From NCBI GenBank assembly GCA_024275515.1, contig JAJRYZ010000146.1, positions 1 through 40,427 on the forward strand: a stretch of DNA of 40,427 bases, given 5' to 3'. The notes beneath the pieces were generated by a model. The model had not been told where the DNA came from. It made no database searches and saw only the letters and a program-made list of their open reading frames with translations. Source of the DNA: Spirochaetota bacterium (GTDB lineage: Bacteria; Spirochaetota; Spirochaetia; ARS1246). Positions 25,116-32,353 of the stretch are shown piece after piece. Positions within the stretch are counted from its first letter, which is position 1, and every line of letters begins with the position of its first letter. A program made the position numbers and the translations under genes.

Positions 25116-25547
25116 TCACTCCAAAGCTTCGGGCAGTTTTTCTACGAACGATTTGATCTCGTCGCGGACACGGCGATAGTGTGCGAGCACTTCTTCTTCG
25201 TCCGTCGCCCGGGCGGCCAACAGGGGAGGATCGTCGAATCCGACATGCACATGCTTCGAGGCGCCCGGGAACACGGGACAATTCGCATTCGCGTGGTCGC
25301 ATACCGTAACGACGTAATCGAACCGGAGGCCGAGCAATCGATTCACGTGCTTCGATGTCTGACTCGAAATATCGACACCCGCCTCTTTCATCACCCGGAC
25401 GGCGGTCGGATTCAAACCGTGGGTTTCGATTCCCGCCGAGTACGGCTCGATGAGGTCGCCTTTGAGTGCGCGCGCCCATCCTTCGGCCATCTGGCTGCGG
25501 CACGAATTGCCGGTGCACAGGAACAGAACTCTTACCTTCTCAACCAC
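25116..25547 (-). CDS. arsC: Thioredoxin-coupled arsenate reductase (LMW-phosphatase type)
   Basis: 143 residues from the GTG at 25547, chosen because GGAG precedes it and the family N-terminus (VRVLFLCTGNSCRSQMAEGW) then fits. The phosphatase loop CTGNSCRS contains the nucleophilic Cys. The second cysteine pair is in VTVCDHANANCPVFPG, as in plasmid pI258-type ArsC, where it relays electrons to thioredoxin. The acid loop is FDDPP. It reduces arsenate to arsenite for export by Acr3. The start overlaps the arsR stop by eight bases. Confidence 0.95.
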   Translation of the reverse strand: MVEKVRVLFLCTGNSCRSQMAEGWARALKGDLIEPYSAGIETHGLNPTAVRVMKEAGVDISSQTSKHVNRLLGLRFDYVVTVCDHANANCPVFPGASKHVHVGFDDPPLLAARATDEEEVLAHYRRVRDEIKSFVEKLPEALE

Positions 25548-25914
25548 GCCCGCGCTCCTGCGGACAACGCAGCCTCGGAATACGCGACAAGTCGCCAAAG
25601 ACAACCGGATCGTCGGCCGCCGACGACATCACGAGCCCGATGACCTGCGCCGCCGCCCCTTCCGGATCGTTCGGAAGCGAGTAGTAGGTCCATTTCTTGT
25701 CGCGTCGGCGTACGACAAGCCCCGCGCCCGCAACGATGCTCATGTGCCTGGAGACGGTAGAAGGAGCAAGCCCGAATAGCTCGACTAGTTCGCACAGGCA
25801 GAGTTCGCGCCCGCGGAGAGCGGCGAGAGCGCGAACGCGTAATGGATGATCGATGGCCTTGCCGATTCGGACAATCAGGTCTACGCCCTCGCTTTTTACG
25901 CGTGATTTCGTCAT
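25540..25914 (-). CDS. arsR: ArsR-family arsenite-responsive repressor
   Basis: 124 residues from the ATG at 25914. A winged helix-turn-helix (LFGLAPSTVSRHMSIVAGAGLV) follows the arsenite-binding motif ELCLCEL at the start of the DNA-binding region, the variant of ELCVCDL whose cysteines bind As(III) in classical ArsR. Binding of arsenite should release it from the operator at 25905-25924, which covers its own start codon. The mRNA appears leaderless or nearly so: the -10 element ends eight bases before the ATG. Confidence 0.94.
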   Translation of the reverse strand: MTKSRVKSEGVDLIVRIGKAIDHPLRVRALAALRGRELCLCELVELFGLAPSTVSRHMSIVAGAGLVVRRRDKKWTYYSLPNDPEGAAAQVIGLVMSSAADDPVVFGDLSRIPRLRCPQERGRG

Positions 25915-25924
25915 ATGACGAAAT
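25905..25924. promoter_or_regulatory. Perfect 20-bp palindromic operator over the arsR start
   Basis: ATTTCGTCATATGACGAAAT is its own reverse complement. The arsR start codon (25914-25912) lies at its centre, and the -10 box overlaps its upstream edge. It is the obvious candidate for ArsR binding and autorepression. Confidence 0.85.
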
Positions 25925-25950
25925 GATACGTGCCTTGCAGGGGATGTCAA
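25923..25950 (-). promoter_or_regulatory. Promoter for arsR-arsC-acr3
   Basis: On the minus strand TTGACA (25950-25945), 16 bases, TATCAT (25928-25923). The start codon is only eight bases beyond the -10 box. Confidence 0.85.
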
Positions 25951-26008
25951 GAACCCAAGGCCGGTAACGAGTAGCAACCGGTCGTCCCTTCTCTCAAACG
26001 GCGGGTGG

Positions 26009-26359
26009 TCAAGTGCGCCGTCCGCTGTGGTTGTGACGGTACTTAACGACTCGAATGTCTTCGAGAGTGACCAACCCCTCCAGAATGACCTCATCGAGAA
26101 AAGGGAGCAGGCGGTCGATTTTTTCGGCCGCGTCCACTATCTCGACGACGATCGGGAGGTCTTCCGACAGCGCGAGCAATCTGGCGGAATGAATCCTGCT
26201 GTGCGCGCCGAAGCCCAGAGTGCCGCGGGTAACGGTAGCGCCGGCAAGGTCGAGCTCGCGCGCTTTCATGACGATCTGCTCGAAGAGCGGCTTGCCGTGA
26301 TATCGATCGCTTTCTCCGATAAAGATCCGAAGTAGAACGGCCTCTTCAGGCACTTTCAT
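26009..26359 (-). CDS. DUF190-family protein
   Basis: 116 residues from the ATG at 26359, which has GGGAGG upstream; the frame is open further but without a ribosome site. The pattern LLRIFIGESDRYHGKPLFEQIVMKARE...GATVTRGTLGFG and DLPIVVEIVDAAEKIDRLLP (quoted in parts) is that of DUF190, a PII-like small cytoplasmic protein. Members are commonly encoded next to crcB and are thought to bind ligands or modulate the channel, without a proven mechanism known to me. It is the third gene of the riboswitch-controlled fluoride operon. Confidence 0.92.
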   Translation of the reverse strand: MKVPEEAVLLRIFIGESDRYHGKPLFEQIVMKARELDLAGATVTRGTLGFGAHSRIHSARLLALSEDLPIVVEIVDAAEKIDRLLPFLDEVILEGLVTLEDIRVVKYRHNHSGRRT

Positions 26360-26394
26360 ATAGACCTCCCGTGCGGATTCCCGGACCACCTGTC

Positions 26395-26793
26395 TCACCG
26401 CCTGCCGAGTAACCGGACGCCCGTCCGAGCCACGATGATTCCGAGTACACACGCTGCCAGTCCGAAAACGACGCTCATTGCTATATTAAGCAGCGCGGGT
26501 TGCCATTCCCGAGCGCGCAACAGGGTGATTGTCTCCAAAGCGAAGGTCGAAAACGTCGTCAGAGCGCCGATCACCCCGACCGAAATCAGCGCCCGCGCGT
26601 TCGGCCCGATTGAAACCACTTGGCTCACCTCAACAAACAATCCCAGCAGAAAACACCCCGTCACGTTGACCGTCAGCGTGCCCCACGGGAAAAGCGAGCC
26701 GACGCGCTGTGCGACGGCATATGAAATGATGAATCTTGCCGTGGCTCCGACGGCGCCGCCGAGAGCGACCGATACGAGGAGCAGAGCGTTCAT
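26395..26793 (-). CDS. crcB: CrcB/Fluc fluoride channel
   Basis: 132 residues, four hydrophobic helices. Both signature elements are present: GTLTVNVTGCFLLG with the pore Asn43, and TTFSTF (79-84), whose phenylalanines line the fluoride path. Fluc works as a dual-topology dimer that lets fluoride leave the cell; a single gene, as here, implies a homodimer. The ATG overlaps the stop of the DUF6062 gene (ATGA). Confidence 0.97.
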   Translation of the reverse strand: MNALLLVSVALGGAVGATARFIISYAVAQRVGSLFPWGTLTVNVTGCFLLGLFVEVSQVVSIGPNARALISVGVIGALTTFSTFALETITLLRAREWQPALLNIAMSVVFGLAACVLGIIVARTGVRLLGRR

Positions 26794-27443
26794 CCGCTAG
26801 GAAACCCTTCGTATCCGTAGAGGACATCTACGACACGTCTCCATATCCGCTGCTGCTGCGAATCGAGTTGCGGCCTATTCGACAACGAGTAGTTGCACGA
26901 AGCTATGTACCGCTCGAGATCGACCTGATGTGCACGGTATCTGTCTCGATGGAGTCGAACAAACCAATCGGGGAGAGGACGATACCGCCGTTTCATCCAC
27001 CGATAGTGAGGAATGCACAATCCGCCGCCGCTCGATAGGCCGCGACGGACATCCGGTTCGTCCACAAATCCGTGCAGGATGTCGAGGAATCGCCGCCCCC
27101 AAGTCTTCTCGCGATCGCAGAGCAGACAACCGTCATGGACATTGTAGGAATTCCGCTCTCCGGCGTCGAGTCGCCGGACGGCGTGATCAAGGACTTCCGT
27201 GTACAGAATGGCTGCGGAAAGGCCGTCGCCCCGGCGAACAAGACCGTACGCGTGATGCGAACAGAAGCCGTGACTCATTGAAAAGTCTCTCCGAATTCCG
27301 CGGTCGTTGGTGTTTTCGTACAATAACGACTGATAGAATCTCTCGGTCGCCGTAAGCGTGTAGGAGCAGCACGGACAACGCCCCGAGCCGAGTGCATCGA
27401 GTAGCGCGAAATAATGAAGGTGTTTCTCCCGCCCTGCTTTCAT
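26790..27443 (-). CDS. DUF6062-like Cys/His-rich protein, first gene of the fluoride operon
   Basis: 217 residues from the ATG at 27443, with GAGGAAA as ribosome site. It has no signal or membrane segment. Cysteine and histidine clusters recur twice in the same order: CPCC (23-26) followed by HGFCSHH (58-64), and CLLC (106-109) followed by GLCIPH (141-146). This is a tandem CxxC...GxCxxH arrangement that could hold two zinc ions or clusters. Family membership (DUF6062) is from memory of the pattern and is moderately sure. No function is known. It is directly downstream of a fluoride riboswitch and coupled to crcB, so fluoride very probably induces it. Confidence 0.8.
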   Translation of the reverse strand: MKAGREKHLHYFALLDALGSGRCPCCSYTLTATERFYQSLLYENTNDRGIRRDFSMSHGFCSHHAYGLVRRGDGLSAAILYTEVLDHAVRRLDAGERNSYNVHDGCLLCDREKTWGRRFLDILHGFVDEPDVRRGLSSGGGLCIPHYRWMKRRYRPLPDWFVRLHRDRYRAHQVDLERYIASCNYSLSNRPQLDSQQQRIWRRVVDVLYGYEGFPSG

Positions 27444-27447
27444 GCAA

Positions 27448-27473
27448 CGTTTCCTCGTATAGATGGCGAAACG
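27448..27473 (-). promoter_or_regulatory. Possible riboswitch expression platform masking the ribosome site
   Basis: On the minus strand CGTTTC (27473-27468) can pair with GAAACG (27453-27448); the second arm includes the 3' part of the GAGGAAA ribosome site. This suggests control of translation, though the pairing alternative with the aptamer was not computed. Confidence 0.4.
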
Positions 27474-27484
27474 ACGGCCGCGCG

Positions 27485-27532
27485 CAGCAGGAGTCATCAG
27501 CCGGGGGCGGTTTTAGGTGGACTCCATCACCC
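27485..27532 (-). promoter_or_regulatory. Fluoride riboswitch (crcB RNA motif)
   Basis: On the minus strand: GGGTGATGGAGTCCACC, then TAAAACCG, CCCC and CGGCTGATGACTCCTGC. GGTG pairs with CACC (pseudoknot), GGAGTC with GACTCC (P1), CCG with CGG around CCCC, and the invariant TGATGA is present. These match the conserved fluoride aptamer. It lies between a consensus promoter and the DUF6062-crcB-DUF190 operon, exactly as expected. Confidence 0.95.
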
Positions 27533-27544
27533 TTTCCGCCGAAA

Positions 27545-27573
27545 AGGCTATTCCGACCCGAGGTGCCTGTCAA
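27545..27573 (-). promoter_or_regulatory. Promoter for the fluoride operon
   Basis: On the minus strand TTGACA (27573-27568), 17 bases, TAGCCT (27550-27545). Transcription would start near 27537, a few bases before the riboswitch. Confidence 0.8.
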
Positions 27574-27761
27574 GACGCCGCATCGCCCGCACGGATCGAA
27601 AACGCTCGGCGCGGCCCGGATCCGCCGGTGAAAGCGCGGGCGACCTCGCGGCGCAAACCGCCGACGGGGCGCGATCCGATTCGGCAGACGGCATCCCGAT
27701 CGGCGAAACCGGCCCCGCCGACGAGACGAGTCAACGGGCGTTCTTTGATTTCCCGGGTCCG

Positions 27762-27971
27762 TTGCATCGGCTGGATATCAGGCCCGCGACCGCAACAACG
27801 ACGGTCGGCGGGATCCGCAAGCTCCACGCCCCGGCGCGGGACCGGTCGCGTCGAGCGTTGGATTCGGACGTGGAGATCACGTGGCACATCGAAATGGGCG
27901 CGGGCAGACTCGACCGGAAGCACGGAGAGTATGTCGCCTATCGTGCGCCGGAGGAAGCGAACCTGCGCTGA
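27762..27971 (+). pseudogene. Fragment resembling an Ig-like (Big-type) domain
   Basis: About 69 codons ending in TGA read LHRLDIRPATATTTVGG, then RKLHAPARDRSRRAL, DVEITWHIEMGAG and GEYVAYRAPEE. The spacing (x.I.P..A.V.VG, W..E.G.G, Y.APEE) is that of bacterial Ig-like domains. No start codon or ribosome site fits; the frame upstream crosses the riboswitch. It is best read as the remnant of a deleted larger gene. The remainder of the 579-base gap between the DUF6062 and hppA genes holds only the riboswitch and promoter. Confidence 0.4.
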
Positions 27972-28022
27972 GCCGGGTCGAGCGTTCTCGCCGCCGCACC
28001 GGCGGCGAAACTCGGCGCCGAT

Positions 28023-30392
28023 CTATCCGATTCCCAGAAGCCGCATAAACTCCTCGGAGTATTTGACGACGAGCCCCGCGAATACGACCGAAACCATGCT
28101 CATGAGTTTGATCAGTATGTTCAACGACGGTCCCGACGTATCCTTGAACGGGTCACCTACGGTGTCGCCGGTGACCGCGGCTTTGTGAGCCGCCGAGCCC
28201 TTCCCGCCGAAACGCCCCTTCTCGATAAACTTCTTCGCGTTGTCCCACGCGCCCCCGGCGTTGTTGAGAAGACACGCGAGCGAAAACCCGGCGGTTAACC
28301 CGCCGACGAGGAGGCCCAGAACGCCGGCGACGCCGAGAGTCAGTCCGACTACGATCGGAACAAGAATCGCGAGAACCGAAGGAAGGATCATCGCCCGCTG
28401 CGCGCCGGCGGTGGAAATCGAAACGCAGGCCGCGTAATCGACTTTCCCCGTACCGTCCAGGATCCCCGGGATCTCGTGAAACTGGCGGCGCACTTCGTTT
28501 ACCATCTCGCCGGCGGCCTTCCCTACCGCACTCATCGTCATCGCGCTGAATACGAACGCCATCATCGCACCGATAAAAATGCCGCCGAGGACGAAGGGAT
28601 TCATCAACGTCAGGTTGTACGCCTCTTCGAAGTGAAGCAACGTCGCCTTCGACGCGACGATTGCGTTCGCCCCCTCGGGAACTCCTTCAGGAATCTTGGA
28701 GTAGAAGACCACCTGTCCGACCCGAAACCCCTCGGTGCCGCCCAGCTTCCCGAGCCACAGCTTGATCTCCTCCAGATACGCGGCGAGCAACGCCATCGCC
28801 GTCAACGCGGCCGATCCGATCGCGAACCCCTTTCCCGTGGCCGCCGTCGTGTTTCCGAGCATGTCGAGCGCGTCGGTCCGCCGTCTTACCTCCGGGTCGA
28901 GCCCGCTCATCTCTGCGTTTCCCCCGGCGTTGTCGGCAATCGGACCATAAGCGTCGGTGGCGAGAGTAATACCGAGGGTGGACAGCATTCCGACCGCGGC
29001 GAAACCGATGCCGTAGAGGCCGAAACCGACGTCGGTGAAACCCCCGGAGAATCCGAAAGCGAGCAAGATGCCGAGTACGATCGTAACCACCGGAATTGCG
29101 GAAGAGGAGAGCCCGACGCTTATTCCCGCGATGATCGTCGTAGCATGACCCATGTTCGACTGCTCGGCTATGGACCGAGTCGGACGATAATCGTCGGAGG
29201 TGTAGTACTCGGTCGACTTCCCGATAACCAGGCCGGCGGAAAGCCCGACGACCACGGCCGCGAAGACTCCCCATGTGATGAAATGGACCCCGGCCATGAA
29301 CGCAAGCACCGCCAGAGTCAGCACCGAGCTCAAAAAGACTCCGGTATTGAGCGACCGGAGCAATCGCTTCATCGACGAGTCTTCACTCGTTCGTACGGCG
29401 AAGATTCCGGCGACCGAAAGCACGGTACCCACACCCGCGACGATCATCGGGGCGATGACCGGCCGCAGTATGTTCATGATCGTCGCCGCGTCGCCTCCGC
29501 CGGTGCGGATGGGGAGCGCCGCCCCAAGAGCGGCGGTCGCGAGGATCGAACCGCAATACGACTCGTACAGGTCGGCGCCCATCCCGGCCACGTCGCCCAC
29601 GTTGTCGCCCACGTTGTCGGCGATCGTCGCCGGGTTCCGCGGATCGTCCTCCGGGATTCCGGCCTCCACCTTTCCGACCAAATCGGCGCCCACATCCGCC
29701 GCTTTGGTAAAAATACCTCCGCCGACACGAGCAAAGAGGGCCTGCGTCGAGGCGCCCATGCCGAAAGTCAGCATGGTCGTGGTAATCTCGGTCATTTTCG
29801 CATGGACGAATGCCGGAATCGTCGTCGTGGCGCGTTGCGCGTCGGTCGCGAGCTCGACGAAAGCCCCTTCGAGATGCGCCTTGTGCATGAGGTTCACACT
29901 CAAACCGAATACGTTGTGATCGTAAATCCAGTTCAGAACGACATACCAAAGCGAAATATCGATCAACCCGAAGCCGACGACGATCAATCCCATGACCGCG
30001 CCGGACCTGAACGCAACCCGCAGACCGCTGTTGAGAGAACGCCTCGCGCCGTGCGCGGTTCTGCCGGAGGCGTACGTGGCGGTTTTCATCCCGAGAAAAC
30101 CGCTCAGAGCCGAAAAGAAACCACCGGTCAGGAACGCCACCGGCACGAACGGATTCTGCACGCGCAGAAACGCGAGCACGATAAGAACGCACATGAGCCC
30201 GAAAAAGACCGCCGCAACGACCCGGTACTGCTTTCGCAGGTATGCCATGGCGCCTTCCCGGACGTAGGAGGCGATCTCGATCATTCTCGGAGTGCCCTCC
30301 TCGGCACTCATCATTTGCCGGTACAAGTACACGGCCGTCAGCAACGCAACGAGCGCCCCCGCAGGCGCGACATAGAAGTACGCGTTTTCCAT
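28023..30392 (-). CDS. hppA: Membrane-bound cation-pumping pyrophosphatase, K+-dependent type
   Basis: 789 residues from the ATG at 30392, with AAAGGAG before it. About sixteen hydrophobic helices enclose the conserved substrate motifs GGGIFTKAADVGADLVGKVE (pyrophosphate loop), DNVGDNVGDVAGMGADLYES, and the C-terminal DTVGDPFKDTSGPSLNILIK. The sequence GNTTAATGKG has Ala where K+-independent enzymes have Lys, so it should need K+. It hydrolyses pyrophosphate while pumping H+ or Na+ across the membrane; the ion cannot be fixed by eye. It lies upstream of, and points towards, the fluoride operon. Confidence 0.96.
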   Translation of the reverse strand: MENAYFYVAPAGALVALLTAVYLYRQMMSAEEGTPRMIEIASYVREGAMAYLRKQYRVVAAVFFGLMCVLIVLAFLRVQNPFVPVAFLTGGFFSALSGFLGMKTATYASGRTAHGARRSLNSGLRVAFRSGAVMGLIVVGFGLIDISLWYVVLNWIYDHNVFGLSVNLMHKAHLEGAFVELATDAQRATTTIPAFVHAKMTEITTTMLTFGMGASTQALFARVGGGIFTKAADVGADLVGKVEAGIPEDDPRNPATIADNVGDNVGDVAGMGADLYESYCGSILATAALGAALPIRTGGGDAATIMNILRPVIAPMIVAGVGTVLSVAGIFAVRTSEDSSMKRLLRSLNTGVFLSSVLTLAVLAFMAGVHFITWGVFAAVVVGLSAGLVIGKSTEYYTSDDYRPTRSIAEQSNMGHATTIIAGISVGLSSSAIPVVTIVLGILLAFGFSGGFTDVGFGLYGIGFAAVGMLSTLGITLATDAYGPIADNAGGNAEMSGLDPEVRRRTDALDMLGNTTAATGKGFAIGSAALTAMALLAAYLEEIKLWLGKLGGTEGFRVGQVVFYSKIPEGVPEGANAIVASKATLLHFEEAYNLTLMNPFVLGGIFIGAMMAFVFSAMTMSAVGKAAGEMVNEVRRQFHEIPGILDGTGKVDYAACVSISTAGAQRAMILPSVLAILVPIVVGLTLGVAGVLGLLVGGLTAGFSLACLLNNAGGAWDNAKKFIEKGRFGGKGSAAHKAAVTGDTVGDPFKDTSGPSLNILIKLMSMVSVVFAGLVVKYSEEFMRLLGIG

Positions 30393-30458
30393 TCCAGCTC
30401 CTTTCCCCTTGTCAAAGCTCCTAATCAATGCTGTCGATGCTGAATCGACGGCGACGCT

Positions 30459-30912
30459 TCATGAGTCTATCGCTTCGGCGCGCTTCTCCTCAAGGAACTC
30501 CCGACCGTAGGCCGGATCATCCGAACAGAAGCAGAGGTTCTCGTCGGTATCGCAGTCGCGGGCGTACGCCGGCGGCCACCGTTTGATCTTCGCTTCACGG
30601 TAGGACTTCTGCGCTCCGCCGCGATGAATAGAGGATGTTGCGTCTGATCTTCGACCCTGTACTCGGTCCGCAGCGCAGCAGGATGTATCGGTCGGGCGGC
30701 GTCTCACCCCCGTCGGGTTCGACCAACGGCACCAAACCCTCCGATGCGGGCTTCCGACACGTCGGCCACCCACGCGTGTTCCGACGCCTCGCGCGATACT
30801 CCGAGCGGAGCGCCGCCGACCTTCCGGACCATGAGTCGCTTCCGTCGGGAGATATTCGGGAGATATATGGAAATCGACCATGCGGCCGCCTCCACCGTTT
30901 CAACTCGGGCAT
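30459..30912 (-). pseudogene. Frameshifted small gene of unknown function
   Basis: An ATG at 30912 has a near-perfect AGGAGG ribosome site five bases away, yet protein-like sequence continues in different frames: MPELK in the first, then EAAAWSISIYLPN, RLMVRKVGGAPLGVS and HAWVADVSEARIGGFGA in the second, EPDGGETPPDRYILLRCGP in the first again, and ARDCDTDENLCFCSDD...GREFLEEKRAEAIDS in the third, ending at 30459. At least two indels are needed to join them, so the gene is decayed or the sequence has errors. The family is not recognised. It lies between the MFS gene and hppA in the 545-base gap. Confidence 0.55.
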
Positions 30913-30937
30913 ATTAACCTCCTCGCGCACGCCGTCT

Positions 30938-32116
30938 CTACCGTGACTGCGCGCGGGCGCCGCCCATCAGCGGCAACGTGGCGATGCTCGCGATGATCAT
31001 CAATCCGAGAACCACGAAACCCGCCCGGAATCCTCCGGCGGCGCCGACGGCGGACAGCACGAACGGGGCGATTCCGCCGCCTGCAAGATTGGCCGGCGGA
31101 ATCGCAAGAGCCACCGCCAGGTTACGCGTTTTGGGCGCTACGATCTCGGTAAGCTCACGTACTCCCACGGGGAAAAAAGCGCCGACGACGGCCGGCTGGA
31201 TAAACACGCCGACGAGAAGCACCGACCCGCTCGTCAACCCGATCATGATCGTGGCGACGCCGGTTAACCCCATGATGACCAAAACGACCGCGCGAAAACC
31301 GAACCGATCGGAAAGGGCGCCCGCGGAGAGGATGGCCGCGAAGGCGATGATCCGCGACGCGCCGATCACCGTATTCACCAAAGTCTCATCGAGCGCGTGC
31401 TCAACAATGAGATAGGTCGGAAGCTCCGAATAGACCCCCATTGCGCCGACCGAAGAGATCGCGAGAAGAAACGAAACAACCCAAAACGAGCGGTTCCGCG
31501 CGATGACGCCGATGTTACGGAAGTGGGGAGGTTCGCCGCGCGCCCGGTCGGCCCGGCCGAATGACCCGAACGACAGCGCGACGAGAACGGAAGCGGCCCC
31601 GGCGACCGCCATGACGCCGCGCCATCCCACGAAAGGCGCCAAGGCAGCGGTTGCCAGAGGCGCGACAATGAACGCGAGGTTGGGTCCCGACTCGTGTATC
31701 GCAAGCGCTTTGCCGCGGTGCAGATCGGGAACCATGCCGGCAACGGAAGCGACGCCCGACCCCGGATAGAGCCCGTTGGCAAAGCCAAGCGAGAAAAGCG
31801 TCGCGTGGAGAAACGACAGCGAAGGGGCGAGACTCGAGGCAATCATCATAGCGCCGGCCAACGCCACCGACCCGGTCACGGTCCATCTGTGCGTAATACG
31901 TCTCGCCACGAACCCCGAAGCGAACAAACCGATGATGAACCCCGTAGAGACTGTCAGAAAGAGTCTGGAGGCCGCGTCGAACCCGACGTCGAATTCGTCC
32001 GCGATCCGGAGCAAAAGCGGCGCGATGAGAAGGCGCGGAAAAACGCAGAAAAACACCATGAGCATCAGAAACAGCACCCACGGAATCGACGGTGCAAACC
32101 GATCGGGTTTCGACAT
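30938..32116 (-). CDS. Major facilitator superfamily transporter
   Basis: 392 residues with twelve hydrophobic spans. The span 2-3 loop ASGFVARRITHRWT (motif A-like) and its second-half counterpart SAGALSDRFGFRAVVL mark an MFS carrier of the cyanate/nitrate-like (CynX/NarK) style, seen also in LYPGSGVASVAGMVPDLHRGKALAIHESGPN (in parts). The substrate is unknown. The gene begins at 32116 with a weak ribosome site, and a 14-bp palindrome lies 15 bases before it. Confidence 0.9.
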   Translation of the reverse strand: MSKPDRFAPSIPWVLFLMLMVFFCVFPRLLIAPLLLRIADEFDVGFDAASRLFLTVSTGFIIGLFASGFVARRITHRWTVTGSVALAGAMMIASSLAPSLSFLHATLFSLGFANGLYPGSGVASVAGMVPDLHRGKALAIHESGPNLAFIVAPLATAALAPFVGWRGVMAVAGAASVLVALSFGSFGRADRARGEPPHFRNIGVIARNRSFWVVSFLLAISSVGAMGVYSELPTYLIVEHALDETLVNTVIGASRIIAFAAILSAGALSDRFGFRAVVLVIMGLTGVATIMIGLTSGSVLLVGVFIQPAVVGAFFPVGVRELTEIVAPKTRNLAVALAIPPANLAGGGIAPFVLSAVGAAGGFRAGFVVLGLMIIASIATLPLMGGARAQSR

Positions 32117-32131
32117 GAGGCGTAGTGTGGC

Positions 32132-32145
32132 CCGATCATGATCGG
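32132..32145. promoter_or_regulatory. 14-bp perfect palindrome upstream of the MFS gene
   Basis: CCGATCATGATCGG is self-complementary and stands 15 bases before the MFS start codon. It may be an operator, but short GATC-rich palindromes are also common by chance in this GC-rich sequence. Confidence 0.3.
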
Positions 32146-32265
32146 CGATGCAAGCTCGTTTTACGGCGACCGACGGCTGCGAACACTATGTTGTTCGATC
32201 GACCGATCTCGTCCACCGGAAGCCGAGCCCGAGCAAGCCGCTCCTGCGAGCTTCGTATCAAGACC

Positions 32266-32303
32266 AGCAATTCGAAATCCGGCGCGCGAGATTTCGAATT
32301 GCT
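32266..32303. repeat. Inverted repeat, copy 2 of 2
   Basis: AGCAATTCGAAATC (32266-32279) and GATTTCGAATTGCT (32290-32303) form a perfect 14-bp inverted repeat with a 10-base loop. It shares the core and loop length of the copy at 2592-2627, with an A-T pair in place of G-C. It lies in the 237-base gap between tldE and the MFS gene. Confidence 0.85.
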
Positions 32304-32353
32304 CTATCAAGACAGACTCATTTGCGACGATCGCCTCGGCGGCGCTATGCCGT

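Noticed and set aside
28476-30443. 655-codon plus-strand frame opposite hppA
   Set aside because: It mirrors the codon structure of the pyrophosphatase gene, is His/Arg/Asp-rich without motifs, and has no family similarity.
30433-30449. GTCGAT/ATCGAC hairpin upstream of hppA
   Set aside because: Only six base pairs without a T-run or conserved context; likely chance.
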